A stretch of DNA of 64,000 nucleotides, taken from assembly GCF_003570995.1 (NCBI RefSeq), contig NZ_QXIY01000016.1, forward strand, positions 1 to 64,000, written 5' to 3'. The DNA comes from Candidatus Cryosericum septentrionale (GTDB lineage Bacteria > Caldisericota > Caldisericia > Cryosericales > Cryosericaceae). Below are positions 9,132 to 17,034 of this stretch, piece after piece (the stretch's first letter is position 1; each line of letters opens with the position of its first letter). The notes beneath the pieces were generated by a model. That model was not told where the DNA came from. It was given only the letters and a program-made list of their open reading frames with translations, and did no database searches. Both the position numbers and the translations under genes were made by a program.

Positions 9132-9395
9132 ATGATCAGCAGAGACGATGCAAAGAATCCATTTGTCGCTTATCTGAAACAGGAGGGCATTACCCCTGGG
9201 GACTTTGCAATCATAGCACGGGTCGACAATGTGAGCGTCTATGATGTGAGGAAGGCCCATTTCCGTATCCTGCCCAAGTCGTTCGTTCAAGCGATCGATG
9301 TGCGGTCTGGTGGGGGTAAGGGGGAAGGGGTTGCTTCCGCATACCTGAGATACCGGGAAGCATTGCGGGATAACTTGATGATGAACAAGAAGTGA
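9132..9395 (+). CDS. Small protein, possible helix-turn-helix
   Basis: 87 residues. The stretch FVAYLKQEGITPGDFAIIA then VSVYDVRKA and LPKSFVQAI has the spacing of a Cro/XRE-type helix-turn-helix, but the match is loose. A strong ribosome site GGAGGT lies 7 nt before the ATG. It could regulate the neighbouring secreted nuclease gene; this is speculation. No membrane segment. Confidence 0.5.
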   Translation: MISRDDAKNPFVAYLKQEGITPGDFAIIARVDNVSVYDVRKAHFRILPKSFVQAIDVRSGGGKGEGVASAYLRYREALRDNLMMNKK

Positions 9396-9545
9396 GGCCT
9401 GGACTTACGATCCGCTTTTCGTGTATTGCCATTGTGACAGTAAGTGGAACGATAAATAGAGCAACACCAATTTCCCCTGCCAGGGACACACAGGCGGGGA
9501 CCCGGCACAGACCGTGACGTTGCTGTTCTTAATGAAGGAGGACTT

Positions 9546-10601
9546 ATGCGAAGAATGCATCTGCTGAAGGTTCTGGTAGCGATTCTCCTGGTTGCAGGGC
9601 TCCTTGTCCCCTCGACCGTCATTGCTTTGACATCGCCAGCCGATGGTAACAACCTGCTCCTTGGTAATCCCAGCAAGGCAGTCCACAGTACTGCTTGTCC
9701 CAACAACTACCTGATGACGACAAGCTACTACGCGCTTTCCTACAACAAGTCCCGGGGTGAACCGAACTGGGTGAGTTGGTATGTTGGAAGTTCCTCGCTT
9801 GGTGCAACAGACAGGTTGAACAACTTCCGTGCAGACAGTACCCTTCCTGCCGGTTGGTACGAAGTACAGGCGAGCGGCTACTCCGGCAGTGGGTTCGATC
9901 GTGGCCACAATTGTCCTTCAGCAGATCGGACATCTTCTGTCGCCGCCAACTCATCGACCTTCCTGATGACGAACATGATCCCGCAGGCACCGAGAAACAA
10001 TGAGGGTACCTGGATGTACTTCGAGAATTACCTGCGTGGGTTGGTAAAAAGCGGGGACGAACTATACATCGTCATGGGATCCTATGGAACAGGTGGCACG
10101 GGTTCCAAAAGCTACGAAACAACGATTGACGGCGGACATGTCACGGTACCGTCTCATGTTTGGAAAGTAGCGGTCGTCCTGTCAAATGGAACCAAAGATC
10201 TCAGCCGCATCACCGCGAAGACCCGTGTCATTGCTATCAATACACCGAATATAAACACCGTCAGTTCGAAGTGGCAGACCTACCTGACAAGTGTTGACGC
10301 TATCGAAGCAGCAACAGGATACAATTTGTTATCAAATGTTTCTGCAACGATCCAGAAAGTCATAGAAGCCAAAGTGGACGGAAAACTGGCCTCACCTGCG
10401 CCCGTGGTCGTGGTACCACCTGTCCCCGTTGTGGTAGTTCCCAAGCCCCAGCCGAACACCAGTGACACTGTCTATATCACTCGCACCGGGACCAAGTACC
10501 ACCGATTGGGATGTCGGTATCTCTCCAAGAGCTGCATTCCAATCTCGCGTTCTGCTGCCATTGCCGAAGGATATACCCCCTGCAGCGTGTGCAATCCGTG
10601 A
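9546..10601 (+). CDS. Secreted DNA/RNA non-specific endonuclease (NUC/DRGH family)
   Basis: 351 residues. An N-terminal signal peptide (residues 1-27, hydrophobic LLKVLVAILLVAGLL) exports it. The catalytic DRGH motif is at about residues 118-121, with the metal-ligand region TNMIPQAPRNNEGTW around 142-155, as in the Serratia/NucA nuclease family (Mg2+-dependent cleavage of DNA and RNA). After a Pro/Val-rich linker (about 285-300) comes a second module, YHRLGCRYL through CSVCNP, with three conserved Cys and a His, like the small metal-binding tail found on other secreted nucleases. AAGGAGG precedes the ATG. The gene overlaps the DUF3006-like ORF. Likely roles: nutrient release, competition or DNA processing. 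Confidence 0.88.
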   Translation: MRRMHLLKVLVAILLVAGLLVPSTVIALTSPADGNNLLLGNPSKAVHSTACPNNYLMTTSYYALSYNKSRGEPNWVSWYVGSSSLGATDRLNNFRADSTLPAGWYEVQASGYSGSGFDRGHNCPSADRTSSVAANSSTFLMTNMIPQAPRNNEGTWMYFENYLRGLVKSGDELYIVMGSYGTGGTGSKSYETTIDGGHVTVPSHVWKVAVVLSNGTKDLSRITAKTRVIAINTPNINTVSSKWQTYLTSVDAIEAATGYNLLSNVSATIQKVIEAKVDGKLASPAPVVVVPPVPVVVVPKPQPNTSDTVYITRTGTKYHRLGCRYLSKSCIPISRSAAIAEGYTPCSVCNP

Positions 10602-10696
10602 TGAAGACCGGACTCCTGATTGTCGACCGATTTGAGGGTGGCTTCGCCGTCTGCGAACAAGAGGTCTGGGCAACCGGGGACACAGACAGCGTGTAA
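10601..10696 (+). CDS. DUF3006-like short ORF
   Basis: 31 codons starting inside the nuclease stop (TGATG). The peptide contains IVDRFEGGFAVCEQE, the core of DUF3006, a small family often encoded next to secreted nucleases or metallo-hydrolases. Normal DUF3006 proteins are about 70-80 residues, so this one is cut to less than half, possibly by recombination: the 3' end runs into sequence that resembles 10991-11040. Confidence 0.5.
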   Translation: MKTGLLIVDRFEGGFAVCEQEVWATGDTDSV

Positions 10697-10746
10697 GGGT
10701 TGCAGGTACGACCAGACCAGACACCTACAAGAAGGGAGGAATGGCA

Positions 10747-11016
10747 ATGAAACGACTGTCGGTTCCTGCTCGCATCATCATCATTGTATATTTGGTAATT
10801 GCTTTTTTCATGTTGATTGTTCCTCCTACTGCTCCTGGTCCTCTGAAACCTACGAAAGGGTATGTACCAGAGACCAATTATGGAGCACTCTTTGCGAATA
10901 TGCTTACATTGAGCATTGTTGCCACTCTTGCTCTTATTGCGCTGTCTCTACTGAGCAGCAAGCGCGAGGGTAAAGAGAAGGAAGATCAGCATGGAACGGG
11001 CACAGACAACGTGTGA
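10747..11016 (+). CDS. Small membrane protein
   Basis: 89 residues with two predicted transmembrane helices (IIIIVYLVIAFFMLIV near the N-terminus and LSIVATLALIALSLL near residue 60) and a charged Lys/Glu C-terminus. The ATG at 10747 is 6 nt after GGAGGA; the ATG at 10741 would sit directly on the site. Layout and C-terminus resemble the membrane proteins at 12780 and 13240. Function unknown. Confidence 0.55.
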   Translation: MKRLSVPARIIIIVYLVIAFFMLIVPPTAPGPLKPTKGYVPETNYGALFANMLTLSIVATLALIALSLLSSKREGKEKEDQHGTGTDNV

Positions 11017-11149
11017 CGGTTGTCGCTATAACCGGGCTGGACGTTGGCAGGATCGAGCGGTCTATGGTAAGGACGGCGGTGATTTGCTTGCAGGCCCAGG
11101 AATACATAAATGGTACGGATACCGGTCAATGCTGGATCGCTATTGTTAA
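10991..11149 (+). CDS. Small Cys-motif protein
   Basis: 52 residues starting within the end of the preceding membrane-protein gene; AAGGAAG lies just upstream of the ATG. It carries TTCDGCRYN, the same T-x-C-x-G-C-x-Y pattern found near the C-terminus of the 223-residue protein at 13240 (TTCEGCTYL), and a terminal Cys. A CxxC motif of this kind could bind zinc. A closely similar DNA stretch at 10672-10725 looks like a decayed copy. Not recognised as any known family. Confidence 0.4.
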   Translation: MERAQTTCDGCRYNRAGRWQDRAVYGKDGGDLLAGPGIHKWYGYRSMLDRYC

Positions 11150-11311
11150 TAGAATCTGCTCCTTTCTTGACGCGACTCGCCACCTGCTATAGCATAAGAA
11201 GAGTTGAATTCCGGTGGGGAAGCGCAAAGAGTGGCAAAATCTTAGGCGCGTTTTGAGTGCTTGGGAGGGGATCCATGGTGTGGAGATGTATCGTCCCTGG
11301 GACGTGACGAG

Positions 11312-12367
11312 ATGACTGGTTCTGCTCCCGTCGGTCCAGATGAGCGCAGGTGTCCGTTTTGCCGTGCAGCCGTGCCGGAGGGTGCTGATGTCTGTCCTCA
11401 GTGCGGACGGATTCTCAGGGAGCATTTCCCAGTAGTTGCCTCGGTGACTGCGACCCCAACTGAAACATTCACGCCCCCACACCAGAAAATTGCTCATCAC
11501 GCTAGACGACGACTAGTATGGCCAGGTATTGCAGTAGCCATGGTGCTAATCGTCTCAGCGGTCATCTTTGGGCTCGTTCAACCCAGAAGAACAGTTCCCG
11601 GGAATTCAGGTTTGCCAGTCGCTCAGACATCTCAGGTTGAACAAACTGGGACTATAAGCGTTTCCTCTGAACCGTCAGGAACAAGCATCTTGTTGGACGA
11701 TCGTTACACTGACGCCAGGACACCCGCGACGATAACGGGGGTTGTGCCGGGGCCACACGATGTACGGGTTCGGATGACAGGCTATGACGATGCCAACACG
11801 CAAGTCGAGGTAGTTGCAGGGAGTACATCGTCATTTAGCGCTACTCTCGTCAAGTCGAAGACCGTCGCTGCTGTCGTGCCGTCCGTGTCAAAGCCCGCCG
11901 CCAAGCCGGCCATTCCCAGGCCGCCAGCGCAACCGGCAACGCCAAAGGCGTCGCCACGGCCTGCCAACGGGGCGATTCTGAAACGGCTGTCTGCATTCCG
12001 CGGAGGGCTGGGGACTTTGTCGATCCACATAGATAGTGGTCCAGATGCAATCGTCAAGGTAGTGAAAAATGGCAGCTCTCAGGCGTCCGTAACGGTGTAT
12101 CTCCGCTCCAATTCGACGACGAAAGTGTCGGGCATTCCGGATGGAGTGTACCGCATACTGTTTGCGACGGGACGTGGGTATGAGGCTGTACACAAGACCT
12201 TCATCAGCGACCTCAGCTGTTCCCAATTCGACGACACATTCGAGTATACGACGGCAGCGGAGCCAGGTGGGCAGCGCTACCGGAAGTGGAGCATTACACT
12301 GAGTCAGGTGCTCAACGGCAACGCCAGTTCAAGCGACATGCCAGCCGATTCGTTCAGTGAGTACTAG
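11312..12367 (+). CDS. Zinc-ribbon/PEGA-domain membrane-anchored protein
   Basis: 351 residues. Cys14/Cys17 and Cys28/Cys31 form a zinc ribbon (CPFC...CPQCGR). One transmembrane helix lies at about 68-90. Residues 115-180 form a PEGA domain (GTISVSSEPSGTSILLD ... PGPHDVRVRMTGY). A long Pro/Ala/Lys linker (195-225) leads to a C-terminal beta-rich domain of unknown family. PEGA domains are extracytoplasmic and often help attach proteins to the cell surface. I take the ATG at 11312 (GGGA 9 nt upstream); a TTG at 11261 has no clear site. Confidence 0.75.
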   Translation: MTGSAPVGPDERRCPFCRAAVPEGADVCPQCGRILREHFPVVASVTATPTETFTPPHQKIAHHARRRLVWPGIAVAMVLIVSAVIFGLVQPRRTVPGNSGLPVAQTSQVEQTGTISVSSEPSGTSILLDDRYTDARTPATITGVVPGPHDVRVRMTGYDDANTQVEVVAGSTSSFSATLVKSKTVAAVVPSVSKPAAKPAIPRPPAQPATPKASPRPANGAILKRLSAFRGGLGTLSIHIDSGPDAIVKVVKNGSSQASVTVYLRSNSTTKVSGIPDGVYRILFATGRGYEAVHKTFISDLSCSQFDDTFEYTTAAEPGGQRYRKWSITLSQVLNGNASSSDMPADSFSEY

Positions 12368-12779
12368 CCGGAGGCACAGAGCTCCGCGTTTCAAGGACCG
12401 TATCACTAACGGAGGAGACATTTGTAACCTGCGGAGGCTATCAGACCACAAACTAGCTGACGCTCTGCTCCCCCCGTCCCTGCCTTTATACTTCATACCC
12501 GTACACCCCTCTTGCTGAACGTATAAGGGGTGTCTTCTGTGCGCGTAGCGCAGGTGCGCCAGAAAGCGCCTGGGTGATGTCCTGCCCCTGCCCCTCCTGC
12601 CCCACAAGGAACGAGGGGTGGGGGTGTCTGTTATATATCCCTCTCCGACTGCTCTACAGGTTTTTCTAGAAAAGCACCCTGTAACCCTGTTATACTAATA
12701 GAAGAGGGCCCTTTCTGTAGGGAGGGGTTGACTCGCTACCATGCAATCGCAGTTGCAGACCAAATGACGGGGGGGGGGA
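12368..12779. other. Intergenic stretch with hairpins and a poly-G tract
   Basis: No gene seen. Arms ACACCCCT (12503-12510) and AGGGGTGT (12526-12533) form a possible terminator for the PEGA gene. A second GC-rich palindromic area follows at about 12580-12625. A possible promoter region with TTGACT lies near 12728. Confidence 0.4.
12769..12778 (+). repeat. G10 homopolymer in a ribosome-binding site
   Basis: Ten consecutive G residues directly precede the AA-ATG start at 12780 and form its only ribosome-binding site. Length change by slippage would alter initiation spacing. Confidence 0.7.
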
Positions 12780-13169
12780 ATGAAATTGCAAACCGTTTGG
12801 ACTAAGGCAGTGGTGGTGATCTACCTGGTTGTAGTTGTCGGCGCATGCCTGTATGTGCCGTCGTACTACGCTCCAAATAGAGGAAAGTTCGACTACAGGG
12901 GGGTTTGGGTACTGAACCTGGTAGAATATGGACAGGAAGACCGCGGCTCTTGGAGCACAATCGGGAGCACAAACGGCCCCTATGGCACAAGGATCTGGAT
13001 ACCAAATCTACACGACACCACGAACAGATATCCGCTCTTAATCGACTACGGACGTGTCGCCCTGGAAGTGGTCAGTCTGACCGCCGTTGCAGGGGTTCTG
13101 TTCTTCATCGGTTCGTTCGTGGAAGGCAGGAAGCGGGGCAAGCAGTCTGACCCTGTGAACCGAGAGTGA
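12780..13169 (+). CDS. Small membrane protein, paralogous to next gene
   Basis: 129 residues with two transmembrane helices: residues 8-27 (AVVVIYLVVVVGACLYV) and about 97-115 (EVVSLTAVAGVLFFIGSFV), separated by a polar external loop with Tyr/Asn/Gly. The C-terminus is basic. The second helix region closely resembles ALEVTGLIAIAGILIFIGG in the protein at 13240, so the two probably derive from a duplication. Function unknown. Confidence 0.6.
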   Translation: MKLQTVWTKAVVVIYLVVVVGACLYVPSYYAPNRGKFDYRGVWVLNLVEYGQEDRGSWSTIGSTNGPYGTRIWIPNLHDTTNRYPLLIDYGRVALEVVSLTAVAGVLFFIGSFVEGRKRGKQSDPVNRE

Positions 13170-13239
13170 GGGTGCCCGGTATAGAGTGAGTGCTTGACCT
13201 GTTACTAAAAAGCAGTCTAGAACTGAATAAGGAGACACT

Positions 13240-13911
13240 ATGGTTGATATAGCTGAGACCATTATGGGTTGGTTGTTACGGGTTTTTTTTATATTTGTAA
13301 AGGGCGTCTATATTGAAGTAATACTCTACTTTATTCTATATGTAATCGGGGGCTTTATCTGGTTTGTTCTAGATGTAGACGGGGACGACTACCAAGGCCT
13401 GGGTGACTTTTTTGGAAGATGGTTCGACAGAGTAAAATTGAGAGGTTTTTGGATCCAGACAGTTAACTACATCTGCATGCTAGCACTTGGCTGCATATCT
13501 TCTTACCTTCCAACGTACATCATCTCTACGGATATAATGGTAGGGGGCCAATTCGCCTACAGGTGGTTTCCGTTTGGGATCATAGCTGGAAGCGAATACT
13601 CCGTTGTCGATTGGCTTATCGCCCTAGAAGTGACTGGTCTGATCGCCATTGCAGGGATTCTAATCTTCATTGGTGGATGTGCAGGCATTGACGATAAGGT
13701 AGAGCGTTATCGTCAGCGGCGTAAAGAGGAACGGAGAAGAAAGGAATACACAACATGTGAAACAACATGTGAAGGGTGCACGTATCTTCAAGACAAGAAG
13801 AGTTGTCACGACCGTCAAGACCCCTTTGCTGCTGCAATAAATCCGCTTGAAGGCGAAGCGAGGTACTGCTATCGCAAGCAATTCTGGAGAGGGAAGAGGA
13901 ACAGACAGTAG
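13240..13911 (+). CDS. Membrane protein with Cys-rich C-terminal tail
   Basis: 223 residues with about four transmembrane helices: two near the N-terminus, then NYICMLALGCISSYLPTYII, then VTGLIAIAGILIFIGGC. These are followed by a highly charged stretch (RQRRKEERRRKE) and the motif TTCEGCTYLQDKKSCHD with further Cys near the end. The tail shares the T-x-C-x-G-C-x-Y pattern with the 52-residue protein at 10991. An AAGGAGA site precedes the ATG. No known family recognised; the tail may be a cytosolic zinc-binding module. Confidence 0.6.
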   Translation: MVDIAETIMGWLLRVFFIFVKGVYIEVILYFILYVIGGFIWFVLDVDGDDYQGLGDFFGRWFDRVKLRGFWIQTVNYICMLALGCISSYLPTYIISTDIMVGGQFAYRWFPFGIIAGSEYSVVDWLIALEVTGLIAIAGILIFIGGCAGIDDKVERYRQRRKEERRRKEYTTCETTCEGCTYLQDKKSCHDRQDPFAAAINPLEGEARYCYRKQFWRGKRNRQ

Positions 13912-14464
13912 CGCACACGTCCAGGCGGTTGATACTGCCCGGTCTGTCTGCATAGCGGGGCGGTCTCTCACAAGGGGCCGCTCTTGCATTGATAGGGCCC
14001 CCGGTCTGTCCCGGCTGCCGGGTCGTCCGTCCTGGGGACTTCTGCCGGAGGCGGGAGCCGTAGGCTTGAGGTTGGAAGCGGTTTAAGGGGGTACAATCGT
14101 ACGGCAAGCGTTTTGAGATCGTCATGGTGGGGTCGCGTAGTACGTCTTTTGCCCTGAGATCATCGCCATGGTCCTAGAATGAGGCCAGGCGATCGATCAG
14201 GATGAGGGATTCGGAATTATAGAAGCACATCGATAGCATAGAGGAGCATGACCTCCACGAAGCATCATGCCAAGAGCTACGACCTTGCCTTCACCGTATC
14301 TTCATGATTGCCCAAATTGGGCTCTTCGTCTGTCTAGAAGCGACGATACTGCCAATTTGCCGCGTTATAATAGTGTATAGGGAGGTAAGTAGGAGTTTCT
14401 AGCTTTGTAGGGAAGCAAGGAACCAAAATCTGTCCCCTCCACGGGGACAACAACGAGGTGAGCC
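13912..14464. other. Intergenic stretch, hairpin at start, otherwise nothing seen
   Basis: The first 80 bp hold a GC-rich hairpin (GCGG 13960-13963, CCGC 13978-13981) resembling the one at 8843-8869. The remaining 450 bp contain no recognised gene or RNA. Confidence 0.35.
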
Positions 14465-14770
14465 ATGCTTCGCCCGAATCCAAACGGTATCCCGTTGTGG
14501 GAACAGCCGAAAGACTGGTTTTCCTACCAACGTGCAATTGACTGCGACCGCGTCGAGCGAGCCGACCGGCTGCGGGATGATAGCGTTAGGAGAGACCTGC
14601 TTCTTGGGTTTTTCTCTGTGAGATTGGCAGTGCCTTCAACCGTGACCAGAAGTATGTGCAGAAGGTGCTTGACTGCCGGTGACGTGAGAAGCATGACGCT
14701 CAACATCTACGACGCCGAGATCGACCGTGTTATTGCTACAGCTGGCGGCTTCCCTGCCGCATTCGAGTAG
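14465..14770 (+). CDS. Small hypothetical protein upstream of HNH protein
   Basis: 101 residues, mostly charged, with a CRRC-type pair in the middle and no membrane segment. ACGAGGTGAG lies just before the ATG. It ends 2 bp before the GTG of the HNH-type gene, so the two form an operon. Not recognised. The tight pairing leaves room for an accessory or antidote role, without direct evidence. Confidence 0.55.
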   Translation: MLRPNPNGIPLWEQPKDWFSYQRAIDCDRVERADRLRDDSVRRDLLLGFFSVRLAVPSTVTRSMCRRCLTAGDVRSMTLNIYDAEIDRVIATAGGFPAAFE

Positions 14771-14772
14771 GC

Positions 14773-15861
14773 GTGAGCTCCAAGAAGCAGGAGATCGGAG
14801 AGTGCATCTACTGCGGATTCAAAGGTCCGATGTCCGATGAGCACGGTTGGCCGCGCTTCTTCGGGGAGTTCGAAGGGTTTCCGCATCTGCTGAAGCACGT
14901 CTGCGGAGACTGCAACAGAAGACTGGGGATTCTTGAGGACCAGTTCTCCCATACCGGCGACATTGACATTCTGCGAAGACTGCTGGATATCAAGGGCAGG
15001 CCAACCCACAAGAAGATTGACTCGTTCGTCAGGGGTAGCGCCGGCGCGATGGCGCAAAGGGTGACAGTAGCTGATCCGAAATCCGGTTTGCAGCTACTTG
15101 CTACACCAGTTCCTGGCCTCAATGGTCGTTCAATCGGCACGCAATGGCTGAATCAGCTGGTCACCACAGACTCAGCTGGAAACGAGATCCAAATCCCACT
15201 TAGCGATGGCATTCAGACGCTTGGCGAGCTTGTGAGTCTCCTGGAAGAATCTGGCATATCGCCACCAGCTCGAGTCCGTTGGCTTGCGTTCGGTGCACTT
15301 AAGAGTGTCATTCGCGGCGTCGTTCAGCCGAGTGCGGAAGGGTACGAATGGCTGGAACTTGAGGAGCCAGGGAGAGCCGTCCAAAACGGAGGGGAGTTCG
15401 TTTCTTCTGTCTCAAAGGACAGGTTCTATATCTGTCGGGCGATTGCGAAAATCGCCCTGGACTATTTACTCGCGAGCAGCAACGGCTCCATCACCGGCCT
15501 GGAACTCTACCTTCACGCTGTGAAGGACTACATCTACAACGGAGGCGACGACAGTCAGTTTGTCACGATGAAATGGGAGTCAATCGTGCAAATCCCGGTG
15601 GATACTGGACCGGGTTCCTGGTGCCATCTTGCAGCTGTCAACTACTGTGGAGGACTTCTACAGGTGTCACTTCAGTTCTTCTATGGACCGGAGTACCCAC
15701 ACCCTCCTCGCTATGATGTCGCACTCGCTCTCACAAACGACGTTACGCCGGACTTCTCGCGACATGGGCATCAGTTTGTCTACAGCAATTGCGATGCAGC
15801 TACAACGAGATACGTGGGCCGTGCTGACCCGTTGTTTCTCTCGCGGTATCAGCACTCCTGA
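14773..15861 (+). CDS. HNH-type zinc-finger nuclease-like protein
   Basis: 362 residues from a GTG start. The N-terminus has CIYCG (Cys11/Cys14), SDEHGWPRFFG (Glu23-His24) and HVCGDCNRRLG (Cys44/Cys47), the arrangement of HNH endonucleases in which the EH pair supplies the active site and the CxxC pairs bind structural zinc. The last 300 residues match no family I know and may recognise the target. Lies in an island with R-M genes, so defence is plausible. Whether it retains cleavage activity is uncertain because the second His/Asn of the motif is not obvious. Confidence 0.65.
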   Translation: MSSKKQEIGECIYCGFKGPMSDEHGWPRFFGEFEGFPHLLKHVCGDCNRRLGILEDQFSHTGDIDILRRLLDIKGRPTHKKIDSFVRGSAGAMAQRVTVADPKSGLQLLATPVPGLNGRSIGTQWLNQLVTTDSAGNEIQIPLSDGIQTLGELVSLLEESGISPPARVRWLAFGALKSVIRGVVQPSAEGYEWLELEEPGRAVQNGGEFVSSVSKDRFYICRAIAKIALDYLLASSNGSITGLELYLHAVKDYIYNGGDDSQFVTMKWESIVQIPVDTGPGSWCHLAAVNYCGGLLQVSLQFFYGPEYPHPPRYDVALALTNDVTPDFSRHGHQFVYSNCDAATTRYVGRADPLFLSRYQHS

Positions 15862-15865
15862 TTAG

Positions 15866-16129
15866 TTCTGCTTCATCGCCTGTTCTGACCTGTACGGTCG
15901 AAATGGTCGAACGCTTGTGACTGACTTCGAGCCATTCTTCCTCAGCCTCGACCGCGCGAGCCAGCTGGAAGTCGTGCATCGATTCGCGAGACGCATCGAC
16001 CTGGGAGTCACTAACATAGCTATCCACTGGCGATTTTCGGAAAACGAGTGTGGGGTGCCCCAGTCTGACAATCAGCGACAGCGAGGCTTGACATGTTCAT
16101 CTTTGCTAAGAGAATTCAAGTACAGGTAG
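15866..16129 (+). pseudogene. Remnant of a large serine recombinase (C-terminus)
   Basis: The frame reads TDFEPFFLSLDRASQLEVV then RFARRIDLGVTNIAIHWRFSE, which aligns with the C-terminal part of the intact serine recombinase at 26264 (FRSFYGSITKSERKEFL then FVRRIDVGDTFLTAHWWFSD). The resolvase and zinc-ribbon domains are gone. It shows that a second, related element once ended near here. Confidence 0.55.
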
Positions 16130-16222
16130 AATTGGATATTCACGCGGATGAGAGTTTTGCTCTGGGCATTTCTGGGAGCGGAACGGCGTAGGGATGTACT
16201 CTGAGGACGTGCGGAGGGAAAC

Positions 16223-17002
16223 ATGACCTGGAAGAATCGACGCAAAACCATTTGTCTCGGGTTGGCCGTGGTCCTGCTGTTAGTCATGTATCTCGCTTTG
16301 CCAATCCCAAGTCAGGCAGCTACCGTTTTCGGTCTGGGATCCAGCTCTGCAACCGTACGAACGGTCATGGGTACGCCTACGTCCGTATCACAAATCCTCA
16401 ACCTATCGACTTGGTACTACGGCTCCTCGACTGTGGACTTTCAGGATGGCAAGGTCACTGGCTGGCAGCAAGGGAGCAGGACGCTGAAGGTCAGCACGGG
16501 GTCTGCCGTCTCGGGAGCCACCCCAATTCGCGTCGGGTCCACCGCTTCCCAGGTCACTGCCGCCATGGGTACGCCACAGAGCATGGCTTCCTTCGGATTC
16601 GGGTCATCTTGGTGGTACTATGGGTTATCGACAGTTGAACTTGAAAACGGCCTCGTCACAGGTTGGGCCAACCACGGCGATCTGACTGGCAAGACCACGT
16701 CTCAGAATGTCTTCAAGGGTGTAGAAGAGACAATTCCCTATACCTCGGTCTCCCAGTATGCGACGGCGCTGATAATCCCGAAAGCCCAGACAACGGCAAT
16801 ATGGAGGCTTCCGCGCACCGAACGAGTTCAGTCCACGGTGCGACTTTCCAGCGGACGCAGTTTTCCGTTCGTTGCGGAGAATGGCTCTTACTATGGTCAG
16901 ATTAGCCAGCAGACGGGACGATCGAAGACCGTTTTTGTGCACAGCTACTATCGAAGTGACGGGACATATGTCAGAAGTTACTATCGCAGTCTTCCCCACT
17001 AG
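16223..17002 (+). CDS. Secreted protein with two BamE/SmpA-like repeats
   Basis: 259 residues; GGAGGGAA precedes the ATG. Residues 1-32 form a signal peptide ending SQA-AT. Two homologous blocks follow (about 34-78 and 93-145), each with a V-x-x-x-M-G-T-P turn and a WYYG-x-STV-(D/E)-x-x-x-G-x-VTGW end, the pattern of the BamE/SmpA-like fold. The C-terminal third has Tyr-rich repeats (HSYYRSDGTYVRSYYRS) that could form an SH3-like or adhesive strand. Extracytoplasmic; function unknown. Confidence 0.6.
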   Translation: MTWKNRRKTICLGLAVVLLLVMYLALPIPSQAATVFGLGSSSATVRTVMGTPTSVSQILNLSTWYYGSSTVDFQDGKVTGWQQGSRTLKVSTGSAVSGATPIRVGSTASQVTAAMGTPQSMASFGFGSSWWYYGLSTVELENGLVTGWANHGDLTGKTTSQNVFKGVEETIPYTSVSQYATALIIPKAQTTAIWRLPRTERVQSTVRLSSGRSFPFVAENGSYYGQISQQTGRSKTVFVHSYYRSDGTYVRSYYRSLPH

Positions 17003-17034
17003 CGGATGGCCGTCTGGGGCAATGGTGGCAGGCA

